This document shows positions 11,866 to 21,940 of a stretch of 64,000 nt of DNA, piece after piece. Within the stretch, counting starts at the first letter, position 1. Every line of letters begins with the position of its first letter. The notes beneath the pieces were generated by a model. That model saw only the letters and a list, made by a program, of their open reading frames with translations, was not told where the DNA came from and made no database searches. This DNA comes from Dendrocalamus latiflorus. Taxonomy: Eukaryota; Streptophyta; Magnoliopsida; Poales; Poaceae. The position numbers and the translations under genes were made by a program. The stretch spans positions 31,411,327 through 31,475,326 of the forward strand of contig CM029658.1 in the NCBI GenBank assembly GCA_017311315.1, read 5' to 3'.

Positions 11866-12403
11866 TATCACAGACGGTTCGGAACCATCATCACAGACGG
11901 TTCTTGAACCGTCAGTGTCTAGGTGTCAGTGATAGTTGTGGTTATCACAGACGGTTCCCAAGCCGTCTGTGATAAAAACATTACAGACGGTCTTTATTAC
12001 TAACCGTCTGTGATATTCGAGTATCACAGACGGTTTTTTTGTAAAAAACCGTCGGTGATAGTCTTGTATCACAGACGGTTTTAAAAAAACCGTCTGTGAT
12101 ACGAGACTATCACAGACGGTTTTTTATAAAAAACCGTCTGTGATACAAGACTATCACAGACGGTTAGTAATAAAGACCGTCTGTGATATATACAATATCA
12201 CAGACGGTTGTTATTACTAACCGTTTGTGATATTTTGTATATCACAGACGGTTTTCATTACTAACCGTCTGTGATATTTGTGTATCACAGACGGTCAGTA
12301 GTAAAGGCCGTCTGTGATATCATTCACACCACAGACGGCACTCTTTGAAACCGTCTGTGATATTGTATCACAGACGGATTTTAACAACGAACCGTCTGTG
12401 ATA
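11866..12403. repeat. Left subterminal repeat array of CACTA-1
   Basis: About twenty copies of ATCACAGACGGTT or its complement AACCGTCTGTGAT alternate in orientation. They are separated by short AT-rich spacers and form many small hairpins. In CACTA elements such subterminal motifs bind the element's DNA-binding protein. The alternation also means that a read-through transcript would fold into a chain of stems. Confidence 0.9.
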
Positions 12404-12671
12404 CCAAGTGCATCATCCATTTTATTTGATATTTTTTGGCTAGCCTCAGGATATGCTAGCCATGCCCTCTGAACGCAAGCAAGCAAGCAGATTACAGATA
12501 AATGACAGATATAAGTTAATTGCAACTCATAGTAAATTACAACAAAATTCGTACACAGCAGATCACATACATATATATATAGAATGAAAATCGTTACACA
12601 AAATCTGACAAATGAAATCATTTGAAGGAATTGTTTGATTTGTACAGTTGAATCCAATGTTTCAACATCTA

Positions 12672-15600
12672 ATTATCACCATTGCCGGCGTAGAACTCTC
12701 CCTTCCTACTTATGACCTCTCCTAGCAAGAATTGGGAGATGATTGCACGAATCTCCATGAGATTGTCAAGATCATATGCACTTTCGTCCAAGTGCACCCG
12801 CTGTCGCTAGGAGCAATGTTAAGTCATTAATTAGCATGTGTGTGTAATACAAATACATATATATAATCAGAAAGTAATAATTATTGGAAGGACCTGACAA
12901 ACCTCTGGATCATTGATCTTAGTAGCAATGATTTCCTTCATATGGCGGCAAACGTAGAATCCACATACGTTGCCCTGTAGCTGCTGGTGGCACTGCAAAA
13001 ATAGAATTACATACATCGGTATTGTCAATTCTAGAGGCATTATAACAAAGTATGATATAGGATTGTTGTGTTGTAGCGGGTACCGGAAATCGCGTGTTGT
13101 GTCGTAGCGTGTCACTGGATTTGTCGTGTCTTCCTCCTTGAGCAACATAATCGGCAAACGCCCTACGTGATTCAAAAAACTTATCCTCGGCCGTGGCAAA
13201 CAAAAGAAATATTACAATAGAGTTACGTATGGAGGAAATGAGTTTACCTGTTAAGTACTTCTTGCACAAGACTGAAGTCGTGGTTGCTCCTAAGGAGGGA
13301 ATCAAGGTATATTACCTTGCTCCACTTTGGTACAATCACAAGCAAAATCCAGTGATGCCTAGTCATGTGTGTCGCCATAGTGATTAATCCTAAGTTCATG
13401 CCGCATGTAAAGTACAAATGAAACATATGTGTGGCAACTAGCGAAGCACTTACCCTTGGTTGAAGGGTACCATGATGTATTCCTTGTCGGTGTGAGCAAT
13501 CAATCCCCTCGTTATGTATCCTTGCACGAAGGATGCATCTTCATTGATAGATTGCTCGGAGACCAAGTGAGGGTCGAGGAAACCCACCGGTCGTCGCAAT
13601 CGCCGGACTTCTTGGATCATGTATCTATACATAAAGAAAGAGTAATGACATTTATCTGTATAACGTGAATGTAGAACTTCATTGTGCAGTACACTTACAG
13701 TGTCCAGCATCGTAGAAGTGAGGCGTCGAGTTCGTCGAGATTGAATAGTAAGAATAAATCTTCGAATGTCACGACGATGTAGCCCAAGTCGTTGAGGAAA
13801 TGCGTGTCGTTATATTTCAGAGTCAATGCACTCTGCCGGTTTGGCTTCATGTTGGACTTCTCCATGTACCAGGCATGCAAACTATTGCAAATCATACCAA
13901 CCTGGCGTAATTGTGAATCGGGCAATAACGACACTCCTAGAACAAACTTCCATGGCACGGGACGCGGCTTAACTTTCGTCGCATGAGCCTTGGAGGCCTT
14001 GGAGCCTCGCTTATGATATGTTCTCGGTGGCGTCTCGGCGGGAGCCGATGCAACAGACTTTACTGGATTTGGAGGTGGAGGTGAAGCCACCGGAGCCGAT
14101 GTGCCAGGTCCAGGGCGATGTCCCTCTTGGGCCACTGGATGTGAAGATTGTGGCACAGACATGTCGAGGACGATGTCCCTCTTGGGCCACTGAATGAATG
14201 TGTGGACGGCATCCCCGTATGTCTTAATCTCTTCGTTTGGGGGCTTCTCAAGAGGGACGGGCTTAAAAATATCATTAATCATGTCCACCTGGACCTTCAT
14301 GAAACCGGTGTCTACTTGTACACCGTGCACGAGCGTCCCTGGCAGCAATGGATACACCATGCCGCGCCCAGCATCAACGGGAATAGAGCCAACAAGCCTG
14401 ACTGTGAGGGTGCAAGGCATGGGCTCCTACATAACGATACAAGATGAGTTAAGGCGTCCACCAGAGAGATCTATGTACCATTCTAAAGAGGTACATTACC
14501 TGAATGTCATCAATACGTAAGTGGTCGTCGCTATGTTCAGAAATTGGTGTGGACGCGCAGCTACTGCGACGTTGAGGGGGACTGGGTACCGCAGTACTAG
14601 GAGTGGGTTGCGATTGGTTGCGGACTTGTCTCAGTTCTTCCCGCAACGAATCTATCTCTCCTCGAAGTGAGGCAGTCTGCTCTTGAAGTGAGGCAGATAG
14701 TTGTTCCTCAAGTTGAGCACGAAGCTCCTGTTTTATTTGTTCGCTGCGGTACGCCTTGGATCTCTTCCTACTCCTATATGTCTCGGAGTAATCTGGAAAT
14801 CCGTGCCTCCAAGGTACATAAACCCCCATGCCTCGTGTGCGACCTGGGTGCTCCTTGTTTCCCAAGGCCTGTGATAGTAAATCTATCTCCCTATATTCTT
14901 CAAAGGAGCCACGAGAAGATTCGGTAGTCAATGATTGCTGCAAGAGGCAATTAATCATGTTATTTTTGAACCCATGAAGTTCAAGAGGTGTTAACAAGTA
15001 TGTTGTTTAACATATTTTACCATGCGTTGGGACACTTCCTCATCTGCGGGGTTTTTGAAAGAGACACCCGAAGATGTGGTTGATGACCTCGCTCTTAACC
15101 AGTTTCGAGCGCGCTCGTTTGCGATCCCGGCAAATGGCGGAGAGGCCTCCGATCGGATTGCGACCTCATCCTGCATCCTCCATTGCGGGATTTTACCCGC
15201 GTACCCAGCAGTGCCGAGTCTGTGAGGGTGCGTGTTTTGTGACTGGAGATCCTTGTGCGCCGCACTTTGTTGTACAAATTCGGGCGTCGTCTTCATCTGC
15301 ACAAAGGCCTCCCATGTTTCCGGCGACACGAAAGGATACTTCGTGAAGGGCGTGACATCCTCGGCCACGTACTTCGTCACAAGAGTGCTCTTAAAATTCT
15401 TCCATGCTTTTCCCATCGCGAGGAGCGCTTGCCGTTGCACGAGTCCCTGTGCTTCTGCTGGGAACTCGAACGAATTTGTAAGTTCCTCCCATAGCTGATT
15501 TTTGTGATCCTTTGTCAAATCTTTCCAGCTTGCTATGGTGATGGGGACCCGTTGCCTTCCAATTATCCCGCAGGTAGTCCGAAATGATGACGCTGCTTTC

Positions 15601-15749
15601 GACGGTTCCAGAGGGACCCCATCCGGAGAGACCACCGTGATGGTCATTCGGCCCTCTGGCCTTTTCGATACTCCTCGGCCACGTTTAGATTTCGCAGTCT
15701 TGGTAGCGTGAGACCCAGATGACGACGACGAAGACTGTGTGGACGCCAT
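12672..15749 (-). CDS. CACTA-encoded protein: Transposase_24-like N-terminus and Ulp1 (C48) protease C-terminus
   Basis: Exons on the minus strand, from GT-AG signals: 15749-15021, 14937-14500, 14426-13699, 13624-13454, 13358-13248, about 13185-13084, 12992-12903, 12800-12672. The first exon has a Ser/Lys-rich start, then a Transposase_24-like region (IASWKDLTKDHKNQLWEEL, KAWKNFKSTLV). Exon 2 carries a coiled coil (EQIKQELRAQLEEQLSASLQ). The last exons hold an Ulp1 cysteine-protease fold with His (HHWILLV), Asp (YLDS), Gln and Cys (QLQGNVCGFYVC). All catalytic residues are present and most joins keep frame. The join into the sixth exon is uncertain, so one border may be misread or mutated. 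Such proteins accompany CACTA and some MULE elements in grasses; their role in transposition is not settled. Confidence 0.8.
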
Positions 15750-15896
15750 CTCTCTTCTAAGAAAAAACTAACTGAAGTGAGCTATGGACCCAGCTTGTCA
15801 AAGTTCTATGAATCAAGTGACACAAACCAGTGCGTCAAGTTCATTGAACAAGATACACTGCAGTGTCACTTGCTTTATGCCCTTCCAAATAGACCT

Positions 15897-16424
15897 TGCG
15901 AAGCATATAACATGTGAAGCATATATATACATGTGAAGCATATACATGTGAAGCATATAACATGTGAAGCATATATATATATATACATGTGAAGCATATA
16001 ACATGTGAAGCATATAACATGTGAAGCATATATATATATACATGTGAAGCATATAACATGTGAAGCATATATATATATACATGTGAAGCATATACATGTG
16101 AAGCATATAACATGTGAATCATATATATATATACATGTGAAGCATATACATGTGAAGCATATATATATACATGTGAAGCATATACATGTGAAGCATATAA
16201 CATGTGAATCATATATATATATACATGTGAAGCATATACATGTGAAGCATATATATATATACATGTGAAGCATATACATGTGAAGCATATAACATGTGAA
16301 TCATATATATATATACATGTGAAGCATATACATGTGAAGCATATAACATGTGAAGCATATATATATATATACATGTGAAGCATATAACATGTGAAGCATA
16401 TATATATCATAAAGCTAACATGTG
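15897..16424. repeat. Minisatellite of ACATGTGAAGCATAT units
   Basis: More than thirty units of ACATGTGAAGCATA or AACATGTGAAGCATAT, interspersed with short (TA)n runs, fill about 530 bp. Units group into higher-order blocks, some with AATCAT in place of AGCAT. Because unit lengths vary around multiples of three, long open frames appear in several phases. These are artefacts of the repeat. It lies upstream of the Ulp1-type gene, inside CACTA-1. Confidence 0.95.
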
Positions 16425-16432
16425 AAGCACAG

Positions 16433-16864
16433 GGAGGGACCGGCGTCGGGGGGGACCGCCGGCTTCGGGAGGGAGCGGCGTAGGGAGGGAGGGACCGGCG
16501 TCGGGGGGGACCGCCGGCTTCGGGAGGGGGCGGCGTAGGGAGGGAGCGGCGGCGTCGGGAGGGAGGGACCGGCGTCGGGGGGACCGCCGGCTTCTGGAGG
16601 GAGCGGCGTCGGGAGGGAGCGGCGGCGTCGGGAGGGAGGGACAGGCGTCGGGGGGGACCGCCGGCTTCGGGAGGGGGCGGCGTAGGGAGGGAGAGGCGGC
16701 GTCGGGAGGGAGGGACCGGCGTCGGGGGGGACCGCCGGCTTCGGGAGGGGGCGGCGTAGGGAGGGAGAGGCGGCGTCGGGAGGGAGGGACCGGCGTCGGG
16801 GGGGACCGCCGGCTTCGGGAGGGAGCGGCGTAGGGAGGGAGCGGCGGCGTCGGGAGGGAGGGAG
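16433..16864. repeat. GC-rich minisatellite of GGAGGGACCGGCGTCGG type
   Basis: Repeats of GGGACCGGCGTCGGGGGG, ACCGCCGGCTTCGGGAGG and GGCGGCGTAGGGAGGGAG recur about six times with a period near 110 bp and shorter sub-periods. It follows the AT-rich minisatellite with only a few bases between them. The G-runs on the plus strand could form G-quadruplexes. The proline-rich open frame on the minus strand is a by-product of the repeat. Confidence 0.92.
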
Positions 16865-16929
16865 CAAAACCTAGCTAGCAGGGGCGCTGCAGAGTGGAGA
16901 CAAGAGACTGCGGCAGAGCGGACTCCGCG

Positions 16930-17201
16930 CGCAGACCTAGCTGCGGGTATTTAAAGATGATCTATCACAGACGGTTCTATCAATATAACCGTCTGTGATA
17001 TGCATTATCACAGACGGTGCTATCAATATAACCGTCTGTGATATCATTATCACAGACGGTTCTATATATAGAACCGTCTGTGATAAGGAATATCACAGAC
17101 GGTTATGCCGATAGAACCGTCTGTGATGTGTTATCACAGACGGTTTCTTTTGATAAACCGCCTGTGATAGTTCACTATAAATACCCGCAGCTAGCTAGGT
17201 T
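16930..17201. repeat. Inverted repeat with a TATA box on each arm around an internal ATCACAGACGG array
   Basis: CCTAGCTGCGGGTATTTA at the left is the exact reverse complement of TAAATACCCGCAGCTAGG-type sequence at 17176-17201 (the right arm has one extra AGCT). Between them sit about ten copies of the CACTA-1 subterminal motif in both orientations. Each arm has a TATA-like box pointing outward (TTTAAATA to the left, TATAAATA to the right). It looks like a divergent promoter controlled by the same motif as the termini, or the relic of a nested element. The left-pointing box could drive the Ulp1-type gene across the two minisatellites. Confidence 0.7.
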
Positions 17202-17412
17202 CCTATGTCATTTTACAATTACAATATGGAACATAGATACATTTATGAAAAACGCAAGCATAACCATAAATATAACTATTTCATATAGTTCCTTAGTCAT
17301 TTTACAATTACAATGCATGGGTTCCTTAGTCATTTTACAATTACAATGGAACATACATACATTTATGAAAAACACATGCATAACCTATATCATTTATTAC
17401 ACTTTGGCTATA

Positions 17413-18636
17413 TCATTTTAAATAAAGCCCTTCACGATGATCGATACGCATATAGCTTGCTTCATCGCCTTGTTCTTCATCGAGCCTGATGCCGTCTCCG
17501 AATGGAGGCAAATCATCAAATTGATTGTACTCTTCCTCATCCACAACATTCTCAACCCCGACAATCCTTCTTTTTCCCTGAAGAACTACATGGCGCTTCT
17601 TATTTGCCGGGTCGGTTACATAAAATACTTGAACAACTTGCCTCGCGAGTACGAATGGTTCGTCTTTGTATCCTACACATTCGAGGTCCACGGTAGTGAC
17701 GCCGTACTTGTCAACCTTTACACCCCGTGGGAGTTGGACCCAACGGCACCGAAATAGAGGAATTTTGAAAATTACGTAGTCAAGCTCCCAAATCTCCTCT
17801 ACAAGCCCGTAGTACGAGCTTCGGCCAGCGGTACTGCCGTGCGAATCATAGGCATCTATGCGGACACCTGAGTTCTGCACTGTGCTCTTTCTATCTTGAT
17901 CTGTTGTATAAAATGTGTAGCCATTAATGTCGTATCCTTGCCATGTCACAATTGTAAATTTTGGCCCTTTTGCCAACCATTGTAGTGTTTCATTTGACGA
18001 CCTCCTAGTCAATTGCGCCTTCAACCATTCGTTGAACTGACGGTTGTGTTGTCTCGTGATCCAAACTTCTGATCGGCCTGCATTCTCCTGACGTAGCATG
18101 TCCTTGTGCTCTTCAATATATGGGGTCACTTCAGTCATGTGTTGTAAAACCATGAAATGGGCTTGAGCATACGTATTTTGATCCGGAGTTATTGCTTTCC
18201 TCCCGATAGTCCCTATACCCTCTAACCTCCCCTCGTGACGAGATAGAGGTACACCTATCGGCTCTACCTGAGAAATGTAGCCGATGCAGAATTCAATGAC
18301 CTCTTCTGTTGTATAACCTTCGATGATGCAGGCCTCGGATGAAGAAAAGAAGTGGGAAAAAGCAGATGGATAGTCGCTCAGAGAAGAAGTCGGCAACGTC
18401 GGCTGCTGAAAAATCTGGAAATGTCTTTTTTTGAACTTTGTAATAAAATTGCCTTGAATTTTGCAGGAAAAAGAAGGATTGTCGGAGTGGACATCACATC
18501 TCGACAATAGTCGGCATCGTCGAGGAACATGCAAATACAGAGGCAAGCACAAAAACTCAACAACACATTCAGATCGATCTATTACAGGATAACAAGCTAA
18601 CAAACCCTTCGCGGCACGACGGTCCACACTAAACAA
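17413..18636 (-). pseudogene. C-terminal part of CACTA TNP2-type transposase (DUF4218 remnant and DUF4216)
   Basis: The frame ends with a recognisable DUF4216 domain: ITRQHNRQFNEWLKAQL, then FTIVTWQGYDINGYTFYTTD, RCRWVQLPRGVKVDKYG, DEPFVLARQVVQVFYVTDP and an acidic tail. Before it is a short stretch resembling the end of DUF4218. The N-terminal transposase_21 catalytic region is missing. The first 50 or so codons overlap a 260 bp tandem duplication, so the true start is probably left of 18500. The remaining frame is open and could be translated as a truncated protein. Confidence 0.75.
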
Positions 18637-19004
18637 GACACACTTACGACACTTACGGCAAGAGTGTGTTGTTTAGTATGCACCGAACGTGTCGCGATAT
18701 GGAGGTGCTAGCTCACAGCGGAGGGGAGATGCATGCAGGAAGCTAGCTTCAGGCAACATCTCGACAGTAGTCGGCATCGTCGAGGAACATGCAAATATAG
18801 AGGCAAGCACAAAAACTCAACAACACATTCAGATCGATCTATTACAGGATATCAAGCTAACAAACCCTTCGCGGCACGACGGTCCACACTAAACAAGACA
18901 CACTTACGACACTTACGGCAAGAGTGTGTTGTTTAGTATGAACCGAACGTGCCGCGATGGAGGTGCTAGCTCACAGCGGAGGGGAGATGCATGCAGGAAG
19001 CTAG
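18496..19004. repeat. 260 bp tandem duplication in CACTA-1
   Basis: Two units start at 18496 and 18756 with ACATCTCGACARTAGTCGGC and end in GCATGCAGGAAGCTAG. They differ at only a handful of positions (for example CAAATACAG against CAAATATAG). The duplication lies at the 5' edge of the TNP2-type fragment and may have broken that gene. High identity suggests it is recent. Confidence 0.85.
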
Positions 19005-19198
19005 ATAGTGGATGAACTCACGCGTGACTAGTACCGGTGGAAAGGTTGATGGGGAGTTATTAATAAGGGCCTGGCCGTGGGAGGAACTGGTGCCAGCCAT
19101 TCGATGTGGAGAGAATGGACGGGTGAGATCGAAATCCTGGGTATACGCCAATTATTGGTGACACGTGATATCACACGCCAATTATTGGTGGTATGTAA

Positions 19199-19450
19199 TT
19201 ATCACAGACGGTTATTAACGCGAACCGTGTGTGATAATAAATATCACAGACGGTTCTTAATACGAGCCGTCTGTGATGTTAGTTATCACAGACGGTTATT
19301 AATAAGAACCGTCTGTGATGTCTCAATTATCACAGACCGTTCGTGATAATAACCGTCTGTGAAAATATCACCGACGGTTGCCAGTTTAAACCGTCTGTGA
19401 TGTAGCCGTCCAGTATATTATCACAGACGGTTTTTTATGAAAAACCGTCT
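19199..19450. repeat. Inner right subterminal array of CACTA-1
   Basis: About ten ATCACAGACGGTT and AACCGTCTGTGAT motifs alternate here. Together with the outer array (20327-20640) they bracket an 860 bp island that contains the 184-codon reading frame. The arrays are of the same family as those at 11866-12403 and 16964-17170. Confidence 0.88.
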
Positions 19451-19656
19451 GTCATAAGCTTCATACCAGAACTGCTTCGCGCGTGTTTCGATGCCAGAAC
19501 GCTTCGTGTTTCGATCGTCTAATTAACGTCTCTCGATCGTTATACGAAGCGTCTATATCATTAATGTTTGGGTATACGAACCGTTTATGCTAAAGGTTAA
19601 ATATGCGCTCCTAATCCAGGTCTTCTACGTACGTACAATACAATATACAATACAAC

Positions 19657-20211
19657 ATGGCTTCTACTACTGTTCTTGTGATCATCTCCTTCCTCTCATC
19701 TGTTCATCACGAATTGTTCGGCCGGAACCTTACACAGGCGGCCAGCAATTTGCATCTGGAGCAGCTTCTCCGCACCCGCCCTGCTCTCCTTCCCCGACTT
19801 TCTTGCATCCGTCAGCTTGACCTGATCCTCCGCCGTCGACGGAGGCGTCTCGCTGCCGCTCAAGAAAGGGAAACAGCTCTCACCCTGGTTCTTCTCCACA
19901 ATGTGCGCAATGCGGAAGAAGCTCTACTCGCATTGCACAGACTGATGGATAGCCTTGCCGCTCATGCAGAAACAGCAGATTGTGAGGAATGTTTTAATGC
20001 TATCATGTACGACATGATGGATGCTGCTGATCATTTGCCCAGGCTGCACGAGGAAGTGCAGAGGACAAGGGCAATCTTAACAGCGTTCGAGAATTCAGCG
20101 GCTGATCCTCCAAGTCCCAAAGTCGAAGAAGAAGCGTACGAAGCCCAAAAGATTACAATCTGGGAAACTCTTTACCTGTGCGACTTATGTAATGAATTTC
20201 CCTCTAATTGA
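19657..20211 (+). CDS. Unidentified 184-residue protein carried by CACTA-1
   Basis: An intact frame of 184 codons starts MASTTVLVIISFLSSVHHEL, a hydrophobic signal-like start. A basic patch (LDLILRRRRRRLAAAQERE) and a largely helical, acidic middle with a DCEECFNAIMYDMMDAADH segment follow. The C-terminus has a second Cys pair (YLCDLCNE). No family is recognised. It is on the opposite strand to the transposon genes, and its codon use is GC-rich compared with its surroundings. The flanks are subterminal repeats. The simplest reading is a captured host gene or gene fragment. Whether the frame is expressed cannot be told from sequence. Confidence 0.5.
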   Translation: MASTTVLVIISFLSSVHHELFGRNLTQAASNLHLEQLLRTRPALLPRLSCIRQLDLILRRRRRRLAAAQERETALTLVLLHNVRNAEEALLALHRLMDSLAAHAETADCEECFNAIMYDMMDAADHLPRLHEEVQRTRAILTAFENSAADPPSPKVEEEAYEAQKITIWETLYLCDLCNEFPSN

Positions 20212-20326
20212 AATTAATAAATTTGCCTTTAATTTGTGACCTCTTGTCTCAGTAGTTCTGTAGTTAAGTTATTAGAAGCAATGTGTACTTATATATTAAC
20301 CTCTGATCTAGAATATGACAGACAAA

Positions 20327-20640
20327 GGGACATCACAGCCGGTTCTTGTAAAAAACCGTCTGTGAACATTCCCAGACGGTTCTTAACAACAACCGGCTGT
20401 GATAGTCTACACAACACAGGCGGTTTTTAATAAAAAACCGTCTGTGATAATTTCAGATTATCACAGACGGTTTTTTATTTTAAACCGCCTGTGATACTAA
20501 AGTATCACAGACGGTTCATTGGTAAGGACCGTCTGTGATACTCGACCACTAACACAGACGGTGTCCAAATTAAAACCGTTTGTGTTAGTGTCAATCACAG
20601 ACGGTTTTGTCAAACCGTCTGTGATGTAGCCGTCTAGTAT
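20327..20640. repeat. Outer right subterminal array of CACTA-1
   Basis: About twelve ACAGACGGTT-type motifs in alternating orientation run up to the right terminus. The array mirrors the left one in density and spacing, as expected of a CACTA terminus. Confidence 0.9.
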
Positions 20641-20659
20641 AGCCTCTTTTGTAGTAGTG

Positions 20660-21538
20660 ATAGTGTAATAGTATTCATAGAGGATTTTAGATTGACTAAA
20701 TGTGGATCTGACAGCCCCGAATGACCTGATCTTCTTATTGAACCACGACGTGATATAATCATGTCTCTAGGCTCTAATTGGGTGATCGTAGGTATCATGG
20801 TGTTGTTGGGAATAAATCCGTATTCCGTTGCTAAACTGCATCCAATTCACAGACAACAAGGACAAATTTATTTTTGGAGAAACTCAGAATGACCATGATT
20901 GTCATATCATTGCCTAATGTTGCCCATGTAGTAGCTCAGCAGATTGGGATCACTTGCAATCATTGAAGTGACTTAGGGATCTAAAGTACCTGTGCATTAT
21001 GGACTCTCTTCCATCGTTCGATCCAAAATCAACAGCGCAGATTAGTAATGTACAATAATTTACTATATTACTCGCCACATTGTGCAACAGTTGTCGTATG
21101 GTTCACAATACCCAGCCTCCTCCCCCCCACCCCCCGGGGTGCCGGAGCCCCGGCAGCAGAACCTGACGAGGACAAGTGAACTGTTTAAAGTAAAACAACG
21201 GTAGGTTTGTAGTTTGGAGACGAATCGTGCACGCACACGTTGAAGTCGAGCAAGTCTCTCTCTCTCTGTGTGTCTGCCCATCACTGCACACGCGTCGTCA
21301 CCCCCGTGGCCCCGACGTCGCTCCATAATCCATTGCCATGTGCGGTTGTGTCATTTTGCGCGCATCGAGATGCCGCTCTATTGCAATGCGTGGATGTGCT
21401 GTGTCGGCCTACGTAGGGCTTAGATTAATCCAGGTTTTTGTCATTCGAGTTTTCCAAATCGTCATGATACAGCCACCAGGTGTAGGGAAACCTGGGCTTC
21501 AGCCGCCTCTAGGGCCGCTGGGGTACTGGACCTTCGGT
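20660..21538. other. Copy A, middle block: no gene seen
   Basis: This block aligns with 60917-61765 of copy B. It holds no convincing reading frame. A short CT repeat (TCTCTCTCTCTCTG) near 21256 and a C-run near 21120 account for most length differences between the copies. The last nine bases (21530-21538, ACCTTCGGT) are the target duplication of MULE-1. Confidence 0.6.
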
Positions 21539-21756
21539 GAATTTTGGACAGATATAGCACTGTACATCATAAGAATTTCAAATATAGCCCTCAGATAGCA
21601 AGAATTTCATATCTAGCCCTCTCCCGACTGTACGATTTTTGTGAAGGCGACACCTGGCAATCGTGCGGTCGGGGACCGCACCACACCGGAATCGTGCGGT
21701 CCCCGACCCCATGACTACTGTAGCTATTCTGATCGTGCGGTCGGGGACCGCACAAT

Positions 21757-21933
21757 TAAAGGAGAACTCAGATCAATTGATATGGCTCAAAGGCTCAATT
21801 CATTGCTGAGGACCTGTCTCACATATATATAGAGCGTTACAATTAGATGCGGAATTACCGCCACTCCTGATCGTGAATGATTCCCATAATCCTGAGGTTT
21901 CGGCTACACCGTTACAACCAACATATTCTAATA
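21757..21933 (-). repeat. 3' LTR of the copia element
   Basis: 177 bp. It matches 26208-26384 except for a T/C and two further changes near GATGCGGAAT against GATCCAGAAT. A TATATATAG box lies inside. Confidence 0.9.
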
Positions 21934-21940
21934 GTCCCCC

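Larger units (their letters stand above)
11848..20659 (-). mobile_element. CACTA-1, 8.8 kb CACTA (En/Spm) transposon
   Basis: The left end is CACTGCTACAGACAGCC and the right end is the reverse complement of CACTACTACAAAAGAGGC. The 3 bp target duplication is ATA (11845-11847 and 20660-20662). Copy B has the uninterrupted site at about 60915, which proves the borders. Long arrays of ATCACAGACGG in both orientations lie near the ends and inside. Cargo on the minus strand: an Ulp1-type gene (12672-15749) and the C-terminal part of a TNP2-type transposase (17413-18636). Plus strand: an unidentified 184-codon gene. The DDE transposase core is absent, so it must rely on a transposase from elsewhere. 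Confidence 0.93.

Noticed and set aside
11866..12403. CRISPR-like regular repeats (ATCACAGACGG arrays)
   Set aside because: Units alternate in orientation, spacing is irregular, and they sit at the ends of a CACTA transposon in a plant genome.
15813..16410. Long Tyr/His/Ile-rich reading frames on both strands
   Set aside because: They are translations of the ACATGTGAAGCATAT minisatellite in several phases, with no start context or domain.
16415..16867. Proline-rich 150-residue frame
   Set aside because: It lies entirely within the GC-rich minisatellite.
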